Assembly: GCA_036675275.1 (NCBI GenBank) | Contig: JAKFFG010000083.1 | Span: forward strand, 11,508 to 75,507 | DNA from: Pollutimonas sp036675275 | GTDB lineage: Bacteria > Pseudomonadota > Gammaproteobacteria > Burkholderiales > Burkholderiaceae_B | Reading direction: 5' to 3' | Length of the DNA: 64,000 nt | In this document: positions 32,602-41,777 of the stretch, piece by piece | Position numbering within the stretch: the first letter of the stretch is position 1 | Layout of the letters: every line of letters begins with the position of its first letter | Program-made: the position numbers and the translations under genes | Notes under the pieces: model-generated | Told to the model about the DNA's origin: nothing | Database searches by the model: none | The model's input: the letters and a program-made list of their open reading frames with translations, nothing else

Positions 32602-34020
32602 ATGAACAGGCGTTGCATGATCAATAATCAAAAACCCATTCCGGACATGAAGCCCGGCTCCGATGTCCTGCGTTTATCGGAACTGATTGGTTCACTCAGC
32701 CGGGCCCTGGACCTGACTGAAGGCCAACCCGCCGGGCACTGCATACGATGTTGCTGGATAGGAATGCATCTGGGCCGTGAATTCGGCTTACAAGAAGACC
32801 AGCTCTGGGAGCTTTACTACACACTGCTGCTGAAAGATCTAGGCTGCAGCAGCAATGCCGCGCGCATTTGCGAGCTTTATGCTACCGACGATCTCGGCTT
32901 CAAGCGCGATTTCAAGTCGGTCGGCGACAGCCTTCCGCAAGTGCTCGCCTTCGTGCTCAAGCATGCCGGCCTTAATGCTCCACTTGCGGAACGCTACCGT
33001 ACTGTACTGACCATCTTGCGCGACGGTCCAAAAATAGCTCAAGAGCTGATCACGACGCGATGTCAGCGCGGCGCGGAAATCGCTCGCCTGCTCCGTTTTC
33101 CTCCAGGCGTGGCAATGGGCATATATAGTCTGGACGAACATTACAATGGCAAGGGACGTCCGGAAGGAATAGCCGGCGAGGCAATTCCGGTCTATTCCCG
33201 CATCGCCCTTCTGGCCCAGGTGATTGACGTATTCCATACCATCGGAGGAAAAGCCGCGGCCTTGAAAGAGATCCGACTGCGTTCGGGACGCTGGTTCGAT
33301 CCCGCCCTTGTTGTTGCATTCGAATGCGTCGCAGAATCCACACCTTTCTGGGCCACTCTGGCATCGCCTGATGTCGACGCAGCAGTGCGCAAGCTGGAAC
33401 CCGGCAGCCAAGAGATTTTTCTTGATGATGACTATCTGGACGACATCGCCTCGGCTTTCGGCCAAGTCGTCGACTCCAAAAGCCCCTATACCAGTGGACA
33501 CAGTGTGCGCGTCGCGCTTTATACGGACATGATCGCCGAGACACTTGGACTGTCGGATCAACGGCGCCGCTGGTTGAAACGCGGCGCCTTGCTGCATGAT
33601 GTGGGCAAGCTGGGAGTCAGCAACAGCGTACTGGATAAACCTGGCAAATTGGACCAGCATGAATGGGCAGCCATCAAGATGCATGCGTCCTACACTGGCG
33701 ATATTCTGTCCCGCATCGGCGCATTCTCGGAACTGGCGCGTATTTCCAGCGCCCATCACGAAAGACTGGACGGAGCAGGATATCCCGAGGGTTTGCAGGC
33801 GGACCAGATCAGCCTGGAGACTCGCATTATCACTACAGCTGATATTTTCGATGCCATAACCGCGGAACGTCCCTATCGCGGCGCTATACCCGTTGATCGG
33901 GCACTGGAAATGATGGAAGAAACGCTGGACACAGCGATCGACCGAACGTGTTTCGAGGCGCTGAAAGTGGCGCTCACCCAGTTGCCTCGCGGACCGCAGG
34001 TGGAAATCGGCGCAACCTGA
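32602..34020 (+). CDS. Tandem HD-GYP protein with a degenerate first domain
   Basis: 472 residues. The C-terminal half holds a complete HD-GYP domain: SGHSVRVALYTDMIAE, LLHDVGKLG near residue 332, HHERLDGAGYPEG near residue 383, and TTADIFDAITAERPYR; this is a c-di-GMP phosphodiesterase signature with metal ligands intact. The N-terminal half is a second HD-GYP-like domain: HCIRCCWIGMHLGREFGL, then LLLKDLGCSSN where the HD is KD (near residue 78), and SLDEHYNGKGRPEG near residue 177 replacing HHExxDGxGYP. It is therefore probably regulatory. The start may be 32602 or 32617. It ends 9 bases from the convergent garD stop. Confidence 0.9.
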   Translation: MNRRCMINNQKPIPDMKPGSDVLRLSELIGSLSRALDLTEGQPAGHCIRCCWIGMHLGREFGLQEDQLWELYYTLLLKDLGCSSNAARICELYATDDLGFKRDFKSVGDSLPQVLAFVLKHAGLNAPLAERYRTVLTILRDGPKIAQELITTRCQRGAEIARLLRFPPGVAMGIYSLDEHYNGKGRPEGIAGEAIPVYSRIALLAQVIDVFHTIGGKAAALKEIRLRSGRWFDPALVVAFECVAESTPFWATLASPDVDAAVRKLEPGSQEIFLDDDYLDDIASAFGQVVDSKSPYTSGHSVRVALYTDMIAETLGLSDQRRRWLKRGALLHDVGKLGVSNSVLDKPGKLDQHEWAAIKMHASYTGDILSRIGAFSELARISSAHHERLDGAGYPEGLQADQISLETRIITTADIFDAITAERPYRGAIPVDRALEMMEETLDTAIDRTCFEALKVALTQLPRGPQVEIGAT

Positions 34021-34029
34021 AAGCGCCGC

Positions 34030-35595
34030 TCAGGTCACCGGAGCCGGATTGAACAGGGCCAATGAATTATGCAGGCCCAAGGCCTCGGCCTTGCTTTGCT
34101 TGCGTCCGCTGGCGATATCGAGCATCAGGTGAAACAGTTCCCATCCCATCTCCTCGATGGTGGCCTCGCCATCAACGATGCGTCCGGCGTTGACGTCCAT
34201 CAGGTCGTGCCAGCGCCTGGCTAGGTCGCTGCGCGTGGCAAGCTTGATGACCGGCACTTCCTTCAGGCCATAAGGCGTTCCGCGCCCTGTCGTGAACAGA
34301 TGCAGATTCATTCCCGCAGCTAGTTGCAAGGTGCCGCAAATGAAATCGCTGGCGGGTGTTGCCGCAAAGTTCAGGCCCGGCTGCTCGCACAAATTGCCGG
34401 GCGACACGACGCCGACGATGGGTGAAGACCCTGACTTGATAATCGAGCCCATGGCTTTCTCGACAATGTTGGACAGGCCGCCCTTCTTGTTGCCTGGCGA
34501 CGTATTGGCACTGCGATCGGCGCTTCCGCGCCCCAGATAGCGGTCGTACCAATCCATTTCACGTATCAAGGCATCGGCCACATCCTTATTGGCCGCCCTG
34601 GCCGTGAGCTGGGCAATGCCGTCGCGAACTTCGGTCACTTCAGAGAACATGACCTTGGCGCCGGCGCGCACCAACAGGTCGGTGGCAAAGCCCACCAGAG
34701 GGTTGGCCGACACGCCGGAGAAGGCATCGCTTCCGCCGCACTGCACCCCGACGGTGAGCGCCGATACGGGACAGGACTCGCGCTGACGCTGATTCAGTAT
34801 CTTCAGCTTTTTGTCGGCAACGTTGACGATGGAATCTATCATGCTCTGGAAGCCGACGTGCTCGTCGTCTTGCAGGCAAACTACATCCACGTCCTGCAGG
34901 TCGACATGCTGCCGGCTGTCGCGGATCGGTATCGTGTTCTTCGGGAACAGCAGGTCGGGCTGCAGCTTCTCGCAGCCCAGGCTGACGACCATGGCTTGGC
35001 CGCCAAAATTTGGATTGCGGGCAATGTTGCGCAATGTGCGTATGGGAATGGCCGCGTCCGGAACATTGATCGCGACACCGCAGCCATATACGTGCTCGAG
35101 CGCGATGACGTTATCGACATTGGGATACTTGGGCAGCAGTTCTTCACGGATCTTGCGCACGGCGTGATCGACGACACCCGCCACGCATTGCACGGAGGTG
35201 CTGATGGCCAGGATATTGCGGGTTCCGACGCTGCCGTCCTCATTGCGAAAGCCCTGGAAACTGTACCCCTCGAGCGCAGGCTGGACTACCCCTTGCGTGC
35301 CGACCGGCAAATCATCAAGCCCCGGCGCTCCCGGCATATCGAGGCGATGCTCGTTGACCCAGCTTCCGCGCGGCAAAGCTTGCCGGGCGTGTCCGATGAT
35401 GACGTTATAGCGATAAACCGGATCGCCCGACGCGATATCGGCCAGCGCCACCTTGTGCCCCTGCGGCACGCCCTCGACCAACACCGTTCCGTCAGGCAGG
35501 GTCGTGCCCGCCGGCAGGCCGCCATTGTTGGCGACAATCGCCACGTTGTCGTTGTCGTGCATCCGGATGCTGCGTGGCGTTTCTGGGGATACCAT
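34030..35595 (-). CDS. garD: Galactarate dehydratase
   Basis: A 521-residue UxaA-family enzyme nearly colinear with E. coli GarD (523 residues): N-terminal SAF domain (VHD-type DNVAIVANNGGLPAGT...PQGHKVAL), GYRNxDGSVGTRN-like FRNEDGSVGTRNILAIST, ALEHVYGCGVAINVPDAAIPIRTLRNIARNPNFGG, LGCEKLQPD, DRSANTSPGNKKGGLSNIVEKAMGS, FTTGRGTPYGL and the shared end LFNPAPVT. It dehydrates meso-galactarate to 5-dehydro-4-deoxyglucarate using iron. AAGGAAAA is upstream of the ATG. It lies 20 bases downstream of the FMN hydroxy-acid dehydrogenase, in the same orientation, likely an operon. Close paralogues act on other sugar diacids, so the exact substrate is inferred. Confidence 0.92.
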   Translation of the reverse strand: MVSPETPRSIRMHDNDNVAIVANNGGLPAGTTLPDGTVLVEGVPQGHKVALADIASGDPVYRYNVIIGHARQALPRGSWVNEHRLDMPGAPGLDDLPVGTQGVVQPALEGYSFQGFRNEDGSVGTRNILAISTSVQCVAGVVDHAVRKIREELLPKYPNVDNVIALEHVYGCGVAINVPDAAIPIRTLRNIARNPNFGGQAMVVSLGCEKLQPDLLFPKNTIPIRDSRQHVDLQDVDVVCLQDDEHVGFQSMIDSIVNVADKKLKILNQRQRESCPVSALTVGVQCGGSDAFSGVSANPLVGFATDLLVRAGAKVMFSEVTEVRDGIAQLTARAANKDVADALIREMDWYDRYLGRGSADRSANTSPGNKKGGLSNIVEKAMGSIIKSGSSPIVGVVSPGNLCEQPGLNFAATPASDFICGTLQLAAGMNLHLFTTGRGTPYGLKEVPVIKLATRSDLARRWHDLMDVNAGRIVDGEATIEEMGWELFHLMLDIASGRKQSKAEALGLHNSLALFNPAPVT

Positions 35596-35615
35596 TTATT
35601 TTCCTTGAATCAAGT

Positions 35616-36812
35616 TCAGATATGGCTGTAAGCCGGCGCCGCGGGCTGAGATTCGGGGCGCAGCGTGGACACGTGCCGCACCAGTGTACTGTCCAGTTCA
35701 TCGAGCCGGTTTATGCCCAGCAGCGCCATGTTGCGATGGATTTCGGTTCGAAGTATTTGTATTGCATGATCGACGCCGCCAGGCCCGCCGACTGTCGCCG
35801 CGTAATTGAACGGGCGGCCGGCAAACACACATTTTGCACCGAGCGACAAGGCCTTGAGGACATCGCTTCCTCGCCGGATTCCGCTGTCCATCATGACCAC
35901 GACGTCAGGCACCGCCTTTACGATCTCTGGCAGTACGAGCAGCGGCGAAACGGAACCATCAACCTGCCGCCCGCCATGGTTGGAGACAATGATGCCGTCG
36001 ACACCGGCGTCGCGCGCGAGCACGGCATCTTGCCATCGCACCAGGCCTTTGACAACAAGATTGCCCTTCCATGCTTCGCGAATCTGGCGCACATGGCTCC
36101 AGTCGAAATGGTCGCGCGCCTGGAAATCGCGCTCAACTTTGGCCGATAAAATGGGGGCTCCCCGTTCGGCGCGCCAGTTCTCGAAATGCGGCATACCATG
36201 GCGCAACAGCGTTCGTCCGAACGTGCCCAGCAGCCAGCGCGGATGACTGATGCCGTCCAACACCAGGCGCATGCTGGGCCGCAAGGGCGAACTGAAGCCG
36301 TTGCGCTGGTAGTTCTCGGGGTTGACCATGACGGGCAGGTCGACCGTAAGCACCAGTGTCTTGAAGCCTGCCGTGCTGATGCGCGCCAGCAGCGCGTCCA
36401 CCCGGGCCGCATCGCCTGGCATATAGGCCTGGAACCAAGTCTGCGGCGCTGCCCGCGCAACGTCTTCCATTGGGATCAGCGAGGCGCCGCTCATGATGGC
36501 CGGTATATTGGCCCGGGCCGCTGCGCTGGCCAGGAGAACGTCCCCTTGATAAGCCCACATTGCGCTCAGGCCCACGGGAGAAATGCCGAAAGGCGAGTCG
36601 AACGTCTGTCCGAACAGCTCTATTTTCTGGGCGCGTTGCGAGACGCCAGCCAGCATGCGGGGCATCAGCACATATTCGTTGAAGGCCGCGCGATTGTGCC
36701 GCATGGAAACTTCATCGTCAGCGCCGTTGTATATGTAGCTGAACAGTTGACGCGGCAATTTCTTTCGCGCCGGACGTTCAAAATCGTTCAGGGAATAAAT
36801 GCGCTTGAGCAT
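35616..36812 (-). CDS. FMN-dependent alpha-hydroxy-acid dehydrogenase (LldD/mandelate type)
   Basis: 398 residues of the FMN-binding hydroxy-acid oxidising family: a TIM barrel with LFSYIYNGADDEVSMRHNRAAF, SPFGISPVGLSAMW, QAYMPGD, LTVDLPVMVNPENY, and the active-site SNHGGRQVDGSVSP with catalytic His near residue 277, then DSGIRRGSDVLKALSLGAKCVFAGRPF. It oxidises an (S)-2-hydroxy acid such as lactate or mandelate to the 2-oxo acid. Substrate not readable from sequence. It is the first gene of a two-gene unit with garD, divergent from a LysR gene 116 bases away, which is probably its regulator. Confidence 0.92.
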   Translation of the reverse strand: MLKRIYSLNDFERPARKKLPRQLFSYIYNGADDEVSMRHNRAAFNEYVLMPRMLAGVSQRAQKIELFGQTFDSPFGISPVGLSAMWAYQGDVLLASAAARANIPAIMSGASLIPMEDVARAAPQTWFQAYMPGDAARVDALLARISTAGFKTLVLTVDLPVMVNPENYQRNGFSSPLRPSMRLVLDGISHPRWLLGTFGRTLLRHGMPHFENWRAERGAPILSAKVERDFQARDHFDWSHVRQIREAWKGNLVVKGLVRWQDAVLARDAGVDGIIVSNHGGRQVDGSVSPLLVLPEIVKAVPDVVVMMDSGIRRGSDVLKALSLGAKCVFAGRPFNYAATVGGPGGVDHAIQILRTEIHRNMALLGINRLDELDSTLVRHVSTLRPESQPAAPAYSHI

Positions 36813-36928
36813 ACGGATTCGTTCTAGGAGTGGACAGCTGCGTATGGTAGAGAATATTCTTGTGGATATATAGCGATAATAATCCTATTGTATTGTTCGA
36901 ATAAATTCAACATGGCGCGCACCATACT

Positions 36929-37852
36929 ATGACACTCAAGCAGCTGGAGGCTTTTTTCTGGGCCGCAACGTGCGCCAGTTTCGCCGTCGCGGCAGAACGC
37001 CTTCATTTATCCGTATCCACCCTGTCCAAGCGGATCTCCGAGCTGGAAGCGTCCCTGGGCGAACCCCTGTTCGATCGCGGCGCGTACCGCGCCACATTGA
37101 CCGCAACGGGTCACGCCATTCTGCCGCGGGTCAGCGAACTTCTGAACCAGTCCGAAGCCCTGCGCCTGAGCATTCAGCACGAGGCCGGGTTGCAAGGCCA
37201 CATACGTTTTGGTGTCGGCGAGCTGGCGTCGCAAACCTGGCTGCCCCGCTTCATCCGCCTGGCAGTCGAGCGATATCCCGGCCTGCAACTGGAACCCCAT
37301 GTAGAGATCGGCAGCATCATGGAACAGGCGCTGGAAAACGGCGAGCTGGACTTCACTGTGGCCGCCGGTGTCTCGTCCCGGCGCAGCATTGCCTCGCGCC
37401 CGCTGGGCCAGGCGGAATTCGTCTGGGTCGCGGCACCAGGGCTTTTGGATGCACACGAAGAACACTCCACAAGGCTCCTGCAACACGCGCCGCTAATCAC
37501 TATGCCGTCGGGGGCCGGCACCCACCGCATGGTGGAAGAATGGATCTCCCGAACGGGCGTCGTCCCAGGGCGCAGCCTGACCTGCAATACGTGGAGTGCC
37601 GTCTCGGCATTGCTCATCGAAGCGGTCGGCGTCGGCTTTCTTCCCCAAGCCTGGGCAGATCCATTGCTGAAACGCGGGCTGCTCGAACCGCTGCCGAAGT
37701 GGCAGGCGCTCAAACCTCTGCATTACTCATTACAGATGCGTCGCGACGACAGCCGCCTCGTCATGCGCAGTATCCAGTCATTGCTGGAAGAACTCGTTGA
37801 TTTCGGGCTGCCGGTCAGCTTCCTGACCAGTGTTTCACAGAAGGCACACTAA
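36929..37852 (+). CDS. LysR-family regulator, divergent from the hydroxy-acid dehydrogenase/garD unit
   Basis: 307 residues: N-terminal HTH (LKQLEAFFWAATCASFAVAAERLHLSVSTLSKRISELEASLGEPLFDR) and a LysR effector domain. It is placed in the classical divergent arrangement with the FMN dehydrogenase, so it likely binds the 116-base intergenic stretch and responds to a sugar-acid or hydroxy-acid. No clear ribosome site before the ATG. Its stop is only 3 bases before the next LysR start. Confidence 0.92.
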   Translation: MTLKQLEAFFWAATCASFAVAAERLHLSVSTLSKRISELEASLGEPLFDRGAYRATLTATGHAILPRVSELLNQSEALRLSIQHEAGLQGHIRFGVGELASQTWLPRFIRLAVERYPGLQLEPHVEIGSIMEQALENGELDFTVAAGVSSRRSIASRPLGQAEFVWVAAPGLLDAHEEHSTRLLQHAPLITMPSGAGTHRMVEEWISRTGVVPGRSLTCNTWSAVSALLIEAVGVGFLPQAWADPLLKRGLLEPLPKWQALKPLHYSLQMRRDDSRLVMRSIQSLLEELVDFGLPVSFLTSVSQKAH

Positions 37853-37855
37853 TTC

Positions 37856-38800
37856 ATGAATCCCATAGCGCTTGAGTACTTTGTCAAAATAGCCGAGTCA
37901 GGCAGCATTTCACGCACGGCCATCGAACTGGGCATAGACCCGTCCAGCATGACGCGACATATCGCGAGGCTGGAAACTGACCTGAAGGTAAGGCTTTTTC
38001 ATCGCAGCGGACGCGGCGTCGTGCTGACCGATGCCGGCGCTTTGCTGCTGACACGCGCCCAGGCCGTGGCCGTCGCGCTGGATCATACGCGCAAGCTCGC
38101 TGTAACGCTTTCCGACGAGGGCCCTTCACGATTGGTAATCGCCGCGCAGCCTACTTTGGCGCAGCGCAGCTTTGCTGCCGTTGCCCGCACAATGCGCACG
38201 CGCTTTCCCGATACTCGACTGCACATGGTGGAGGCGCTGGGCCACCAGTTGATCAACTGGCTGATGGAAGGAAAAATAGACGTTGCGTTGTTGTACGTAC
38301 CCAACCAGGCAGGGATGATTGAAGTTGATGTCCTGCTGCAGGAGCCGCTGTATTTTGTGACGCCGCCGGACTACGGCCCATTGGACCCGACAATATCGAT
38401 CGCCGACATGCTGCGAAAGCCGCTGATCTTGCCAAGCACACCGCACGGCTTGCGCGAACTGGCGGAAAGCCTGGCCGCCAGCTGCAATACACAGCTTCAC
38501 ATCGAGGCCGAGTGCGACGGATCCAATGCCATCACCAAAAACCTCGTACAGGCGGGCATAGCTTGCACCATCCTGCCCCTGGCCACCGTGGCCGACGAGG
38601 TGGAGCAGGGACGCCTGCAAGCCGCTCGCCTGGTGGATCCGGTGGTTACCCGTGACATTGCTGTTGCCACGGCACGCAACAGGCCCCCGGTAATCGGTCA
38701 ATGGGACATCCTGCAATCGATACGCCAAGTGGTGATGGAGCAAGTGGCGCAGGGCAACTGGCCCGGCGTGATCCCGCATGCCCCACCCCCAGCCACTTAG
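37856..38800 (+). CDS. Second LysR-family regulator, tandem with the first
   Basis: 314 residues with the HTH LEYFVKIAESGSISRTAIELGIDPSSMTRHIARLETDLKVRLFHR and a full effector domain (LVIAAQPTLAQRSFAAVARTM...). It is not a recent duplicate of the preceding LysR gene, as the two share only family-level similarity. It is separated by 3 bases from it and its last four bases overlap the convergent Bug receptor gene. It resembles Nac/Cbl-like small regulators of uptake and catabolic genes; its targets may include the Bug receptor or the ThDP enzyme genes. Confidence 0.92.
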   Translation: MNPIALEYFVKIAESGSISRTAIELGIDPSSMTRHIARLETDLKVRLFHRSGRGVVLTDAGALLLTRAQAVAVALDHTRKLAVTLSDEGPSRLVIAAQPTLAQRSFAAVARTMRTRFPDTRLHMVEALGHQLINWLMEGKIDVALLYVPNQAGMIEVDVLLQEPLYFVTPPDYGPLDPTISIADMLRKPLILPSTPHGLRELAESLAASCNTQLHIEAECDGSNAITKNLVQAGIACTILPLATVADEVEQGRLQAARLVDPVVTRDIAVATARNRPPVIGQWDILQSIRQVVMEQVAQGNWPGVIPHAPPPAT

Positions 38801-39786
38801 TTGACCTTGATATTGGCCTCGCGGATTACCTTGGCCCATTTGGCAACCTCGGCTTTCTGGAAAGCACCCAGCTCTTCAGGACCCGCCCCGGAGATAGTCA
38901 TGCCCAGGTTGTTCAAGCGTTCCTGCACCTCGGGCTTCTGCAAAGCGGCATGCATGGTCTGATGCAGCTTGTCGACGATAGGCTTGGGCGTTCCGGCCGG
39001 CGCGAACACAGCTTGCCACGACACCACTTCGTAGTCCTTGAGCCCCAGTTCCTTCAATGGCTTCACGCCGGGCAGCGCCTTGGCAGGCGTGGATGATGTT
39101 ACCGCCAATGCGCGCAACTGGCCGCCTTCGATCAAGGGCACGGCAGACGTTATATTGTCGAACAGCAGATCAATGTCGCCGGCAACCAGCGCCTGCAATG
39201 ATGGGCTGCTGCCTTTGTAAGGCACATGCAGCATTTGCGCGCCTATCGTGCCGGCAAAGAGCGCGCCGGCCAAGTGTTGGGACGATCCCACGCCCGAGGA
39301 GCCATACGTTACCCCATCCTTTTTCGCCTTGGCTTTCGCGATCAGGTCTTCCACCGATTTGATGTCGCTGTCGGCCCGCACAACGAGTACGTTAGGCAGG
39401 GTACCAGTCAGGATGACCGGCTCGAACGATTTAATGGGATCGTAGCCTATGGACGGATAGATACTGACATTGATGGAGTGTGAACTGATGGTTCCGCCAA
39501 CCACGGTATACCCATCCGGCTTGGCCCGCGACGCATAGGCGGAACCCAGGCTGCCGCCGGTACCCGGCTTATTCTCGACAACCACCGGCACTCCCAACGC
39601 CTCGCTCATCGCCTGGCTGTACGTTCTTCCCAGAATGTCGGTTGCTCCGCCAGGAGCGAACGGTACGACGTAGGTAATGGGTTTGCTGGGCCATTCGTCG
39701 GCAGCGGAAGCCGGCGCTACGCTGGCCACGCTGAGCACAAGGCCGCCCATCAATGCAAGCAGGAATGATTTCTGGGTAATTTTCAT
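38797..39786 (-). CDS. Bug-type (tripartite tricarboxylate transporter) receptor
   Basis: A 329-residue periplasmic receptor. Signal peptide to about residue 28 (VASVAPASAADEWP), then the Bug pattern: YPSKPIT-like WPSKPITYVVPFAPGGATDILGR, VVVENKPGTGGSLGSAYASRAKPDGYT, VPYKGSSPSLQALVAGDIDLLFDN, and GQLRALAVTSSTPAKALPGVKPLKELGL. Bug proteins bind carboxylates and related small molecules. No tctA/tctB permease genes are in the window, as is common for orphan Bug genes. The ATG at 39786 is chosen for the signal peptide; GGAG lies upstream. It is divergent from the ThDP enzyme gene, 220 bases apart. Confidence 0.93.
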   Translation of the reverse strand: MKITQKSFLLALMGGLVLSVASVAPASAADEWPSKPITYVVPFAPGGATDILGRTYSQAMSEALGVPVVVENKPGTGGSLGSAYASRAKPDGYTVVGGTISSHSINVSIYPSIGYDPIKSFEPVILTGTLPNVLVVRADSDIKSVEDLIAKAKAKKDGVTYGSSGVGSSQHLAGALFAGTIGAQMLHVPYKGSSPSLQALVAGDIDLLFDNITSAVPLIEGGQLRALAVTSSTPAKALPGVKPLKELGLKDYEVVSWQAVFAPAGTPKPIVDKLHQTMHAALQKPEVQERLNNLGMTISGAGPEELGAFQKAEVAKWAKVIREANIKVN

Positions 39787-40006
39787 GCAGTTAAGTCTCC
39801 AATTTTCTTGATTTAGTCCATCGCAACGCAAAATGGAGCGCCCCGAAAGACCGGTCAGGAGATTCTACCGGCTGGCACAAACTCCATGTCATGCGATTTC
39901 GTCATATCAGAAATGAAATCTTCGCAATACCATGAACCCGCGAACCCTCTATACACTGCTTCGCCAGGCACCCAGGATGGGGCAGAGCTTATCAAGGAGA
40001 GTACAA

Positions 40007-41776
40007 ATGAACGATGCAATCGCATCAGCGCAAGGCGCTGCGGAGACCAAGGTCGCTGCACGTACGGGTGGACGTGCGCTGGTGGACGCCCTGCGGGTGC
40101 ACGGCACGGATCGCGTGTTTTGCGTTCCCGGCGAAAGCTATCTGGAAGTGCTGGATGCGCTTTACGACACGCCTCAAATAGAGTTGATCGTTGCCAAGCA
40201 TGAAGGTGCGGCGGCGAATATGGCCGAAGCGGACGGCAAACTGACAGGCCGCCCCGGCATCTGCATGGTTACCCGCGGACCGGGCGCAACCCATGCGAGT
40301 ATCGGCGTACATATCGCCCAGCAGGATTCCACGCCGATGATACTGTTTGTAGGTCAGATTGCCCGAAACCACATAGGCCGTGAAGCATTCCAGGAAGTCG
40401 ACTACCAGGCCATGTTCGGCTCCCTGGCCAAATGGGTCGTGGAAATCAATGATGCTGACCGCTTACCCGAAATTCTTGCGCGCGCTTTTCACACGGCGGT
40501 ATCGGGCCGTCCCGGCCCCGTAGTAGTCTCCCTGCCGGAAGACATGCTGGTAAAAGCCTGCCGCATGCCCGACTGCATCGCAACGCCCTTGCAGGCGTCC
40601 GCACTCGCGGCCGACACGGTGGATCAGATTACCGCTGCGCTCAAGCAGTCGAAACGCCCACTGGTATTCGCAGGCGGTCCCAACTGGAACATCGCGGCAC
40701 GCCGGAACCTTGCCAGATTCGCTGAACAATGGAATCTGCCCGTCGCCTGCGCGTTCCGGCGCCAGGACGTGCTGGACAACCGCGACCCGCACTATTGCGG
40801 CCACCTCAGCCTGGGCATGAACGCAAAACTCGCCCAACGTATCAAGGGCGCCGACCTGATCCTGGCAATCGGCACCCGGCTTGGCGACGTGATGACCGAT
40901 GGCTACAGTCTGCTGACGCCCCCGCGACTGCCGCAGAAGCTCGTCCACATCCACGCCGACGCCGGCGAGCTGGGCCGTGTTTATCAGGCCGACATCGCCG
41001 TGCAGGCGACCGCTGAGTGTGCTCTCGCAGCGCTTGCATCAGCCGCTGCACCCTTCGATGCTGCGGGGCCTGGCGAGGCGCGACCTGTAGAGACCCAGTC
41101 TAGCGAGACCCGGTCTAGCGAGACCCGGTCCGATGCGCCCTGGACCGAATGGACTCGCGCCGCGCGAACCGATCATGAAGCCTTCAGCGCCGCCCCCGCC
41201 TTATCGAGCGAGCATCATGGCGTGGATCTGACGGCGGTCATCAAGCATCTGTCGCAGACCTTGCCGGACGATGCCGTTGTGACCAACGGCGCCGGAAATT
41301 ATTCAGTCTGGCTGCACCGTTACTACGAGTATCGCGGCGGCCGCACGGAACTGGCGCCCACCTGCGGCGCCATGGGCTACGGCCTGCCGGCTGCCGTTGC
41401 CGCCGCTTTGCGCAACAAGGGACAAAGCGTTGTGTGCATTGCCGGAGACGGTTGTTTTCTGATGTATCCCCAAGAACTCGCGACGGCAGCCGAATACGGA
41501 GCCTCGCTGATCGTATTGGTGGTCAACAACGGCATGTATGGCACGATCCGCATGCACCAGGAACGCCATCATCCGGGTCGCATCAGCGGCACCCGCCTTC
41601 AAGGGCCGGACTACGCCGCGCTCGCCCGGTCATTCGGCGCCCATGCGGAACAGGTCTGCCGTACCGAAGACTTTGCGGCGGCCTTCCAGCGCGCCCAGGA
41701 TGCCGGCGGCCTGGCATTACTGGAGCTTCGCACCGATCCACGCCAAATCACGCCGGCCATGCGCCTGGGAGACTGA
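40007..41776 (+). CDS. Thiamine-diphosphate enzyme, acetolactate synthase-like
   Basis: 589 residues in the order of ThDP enzymes: Pyr domain with the catalytic Glu in VAKHEGAAANMAEADG and GICMVTRGPGATHASIGVH, a central domain, and a PP domain with the Mg/ThDP motif GDGCFLMYPQELATAAEYGASLIVLVVNN. It joins or cleaves 2-oxo acids. No acetolactate synthase small subunit is adjacent, so it is more likely catabolic (benzoylformate decarboxylase-, glyoxylate carboligase- or aldolase-type). The start is set by AAGGAGAG 6 bases upstream. The linker at residues 362-376 contains a triple ETxSx repeat. The DapA-like gene starts 1 base after the stop, so the two are tightly coupled. Confidence 0.9.
   Translation: MNDAIASAQGAAETKVAARTGGRALVDALRVHGTDRVFCVPGESYLEVLDALYDTPQIELIVAKHEGAAANMAEADGKLTGRPGICMVTRGPGATHASIGVHIAQQDSTPMILFVGQIARNHIGREAFQEVDYQAMFGSLAKWVVEINDADRLPEILARAFHTAVSGRPGPVVVSLPEDMLVKACRMPDCIATPLQASALAADTVDQITAALKQSKRPLVFAGGPNWNIAARRNLARFAEQWNLPVACAFRRQDVLDNRDPHYCGHLSLGMNAKLAQRIKGADLILAIGTRLGDVMTDGYSLLTPPRLPQKLVHIHADAGELGRVYQADIAVQATAECALAALASAAAPFDAAGPGEARPVETQSSETRSSETRSDAPWTEWTRAARTDHEAFSAAPALSSEHHGVDLTAVIKHLSQTLPDDAVVTNGAGNYSVWLHRYYEYRGGRTELAPTCGAMGYGLPAAVAAALRNKGQSVVCIAGDGCFLMYPQELATAAEYGASLIVLVVNNGMYGTIRMHQERHHPGRISGTRLQGPDYAALARSFGAHAEQVCRTEDFAAAFQRAQDAGGLALLELRTDPRQITPAMRLGD
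41090..41134 (+). repeat. In-frame 15-bp triple repeat in the ThDP enzyme gene
   Basis: GAGACCCAGTCTAGC, GAGACCCGGTCTAGC and GAGACCCGGTCCGAT follow each other without spacing and encode ETQSS, ETRSS and ETRSD. They lie in the flexible linker between the central and PP domains of the enzyme. The copies differ by 1 to 4 bases, as expected of a slippage-made repeat that could vary in number between strains. Confidence 0.9.
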
Positions 41777-41777
41777 C

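Noticed and set aside
40007..41776. Biosynthetic acetolactate synthase (ilvB/ilvI)
   Set aside because: No small subunit gene, different neighbours, and sugar-acid context; only the general ThDP family was called.
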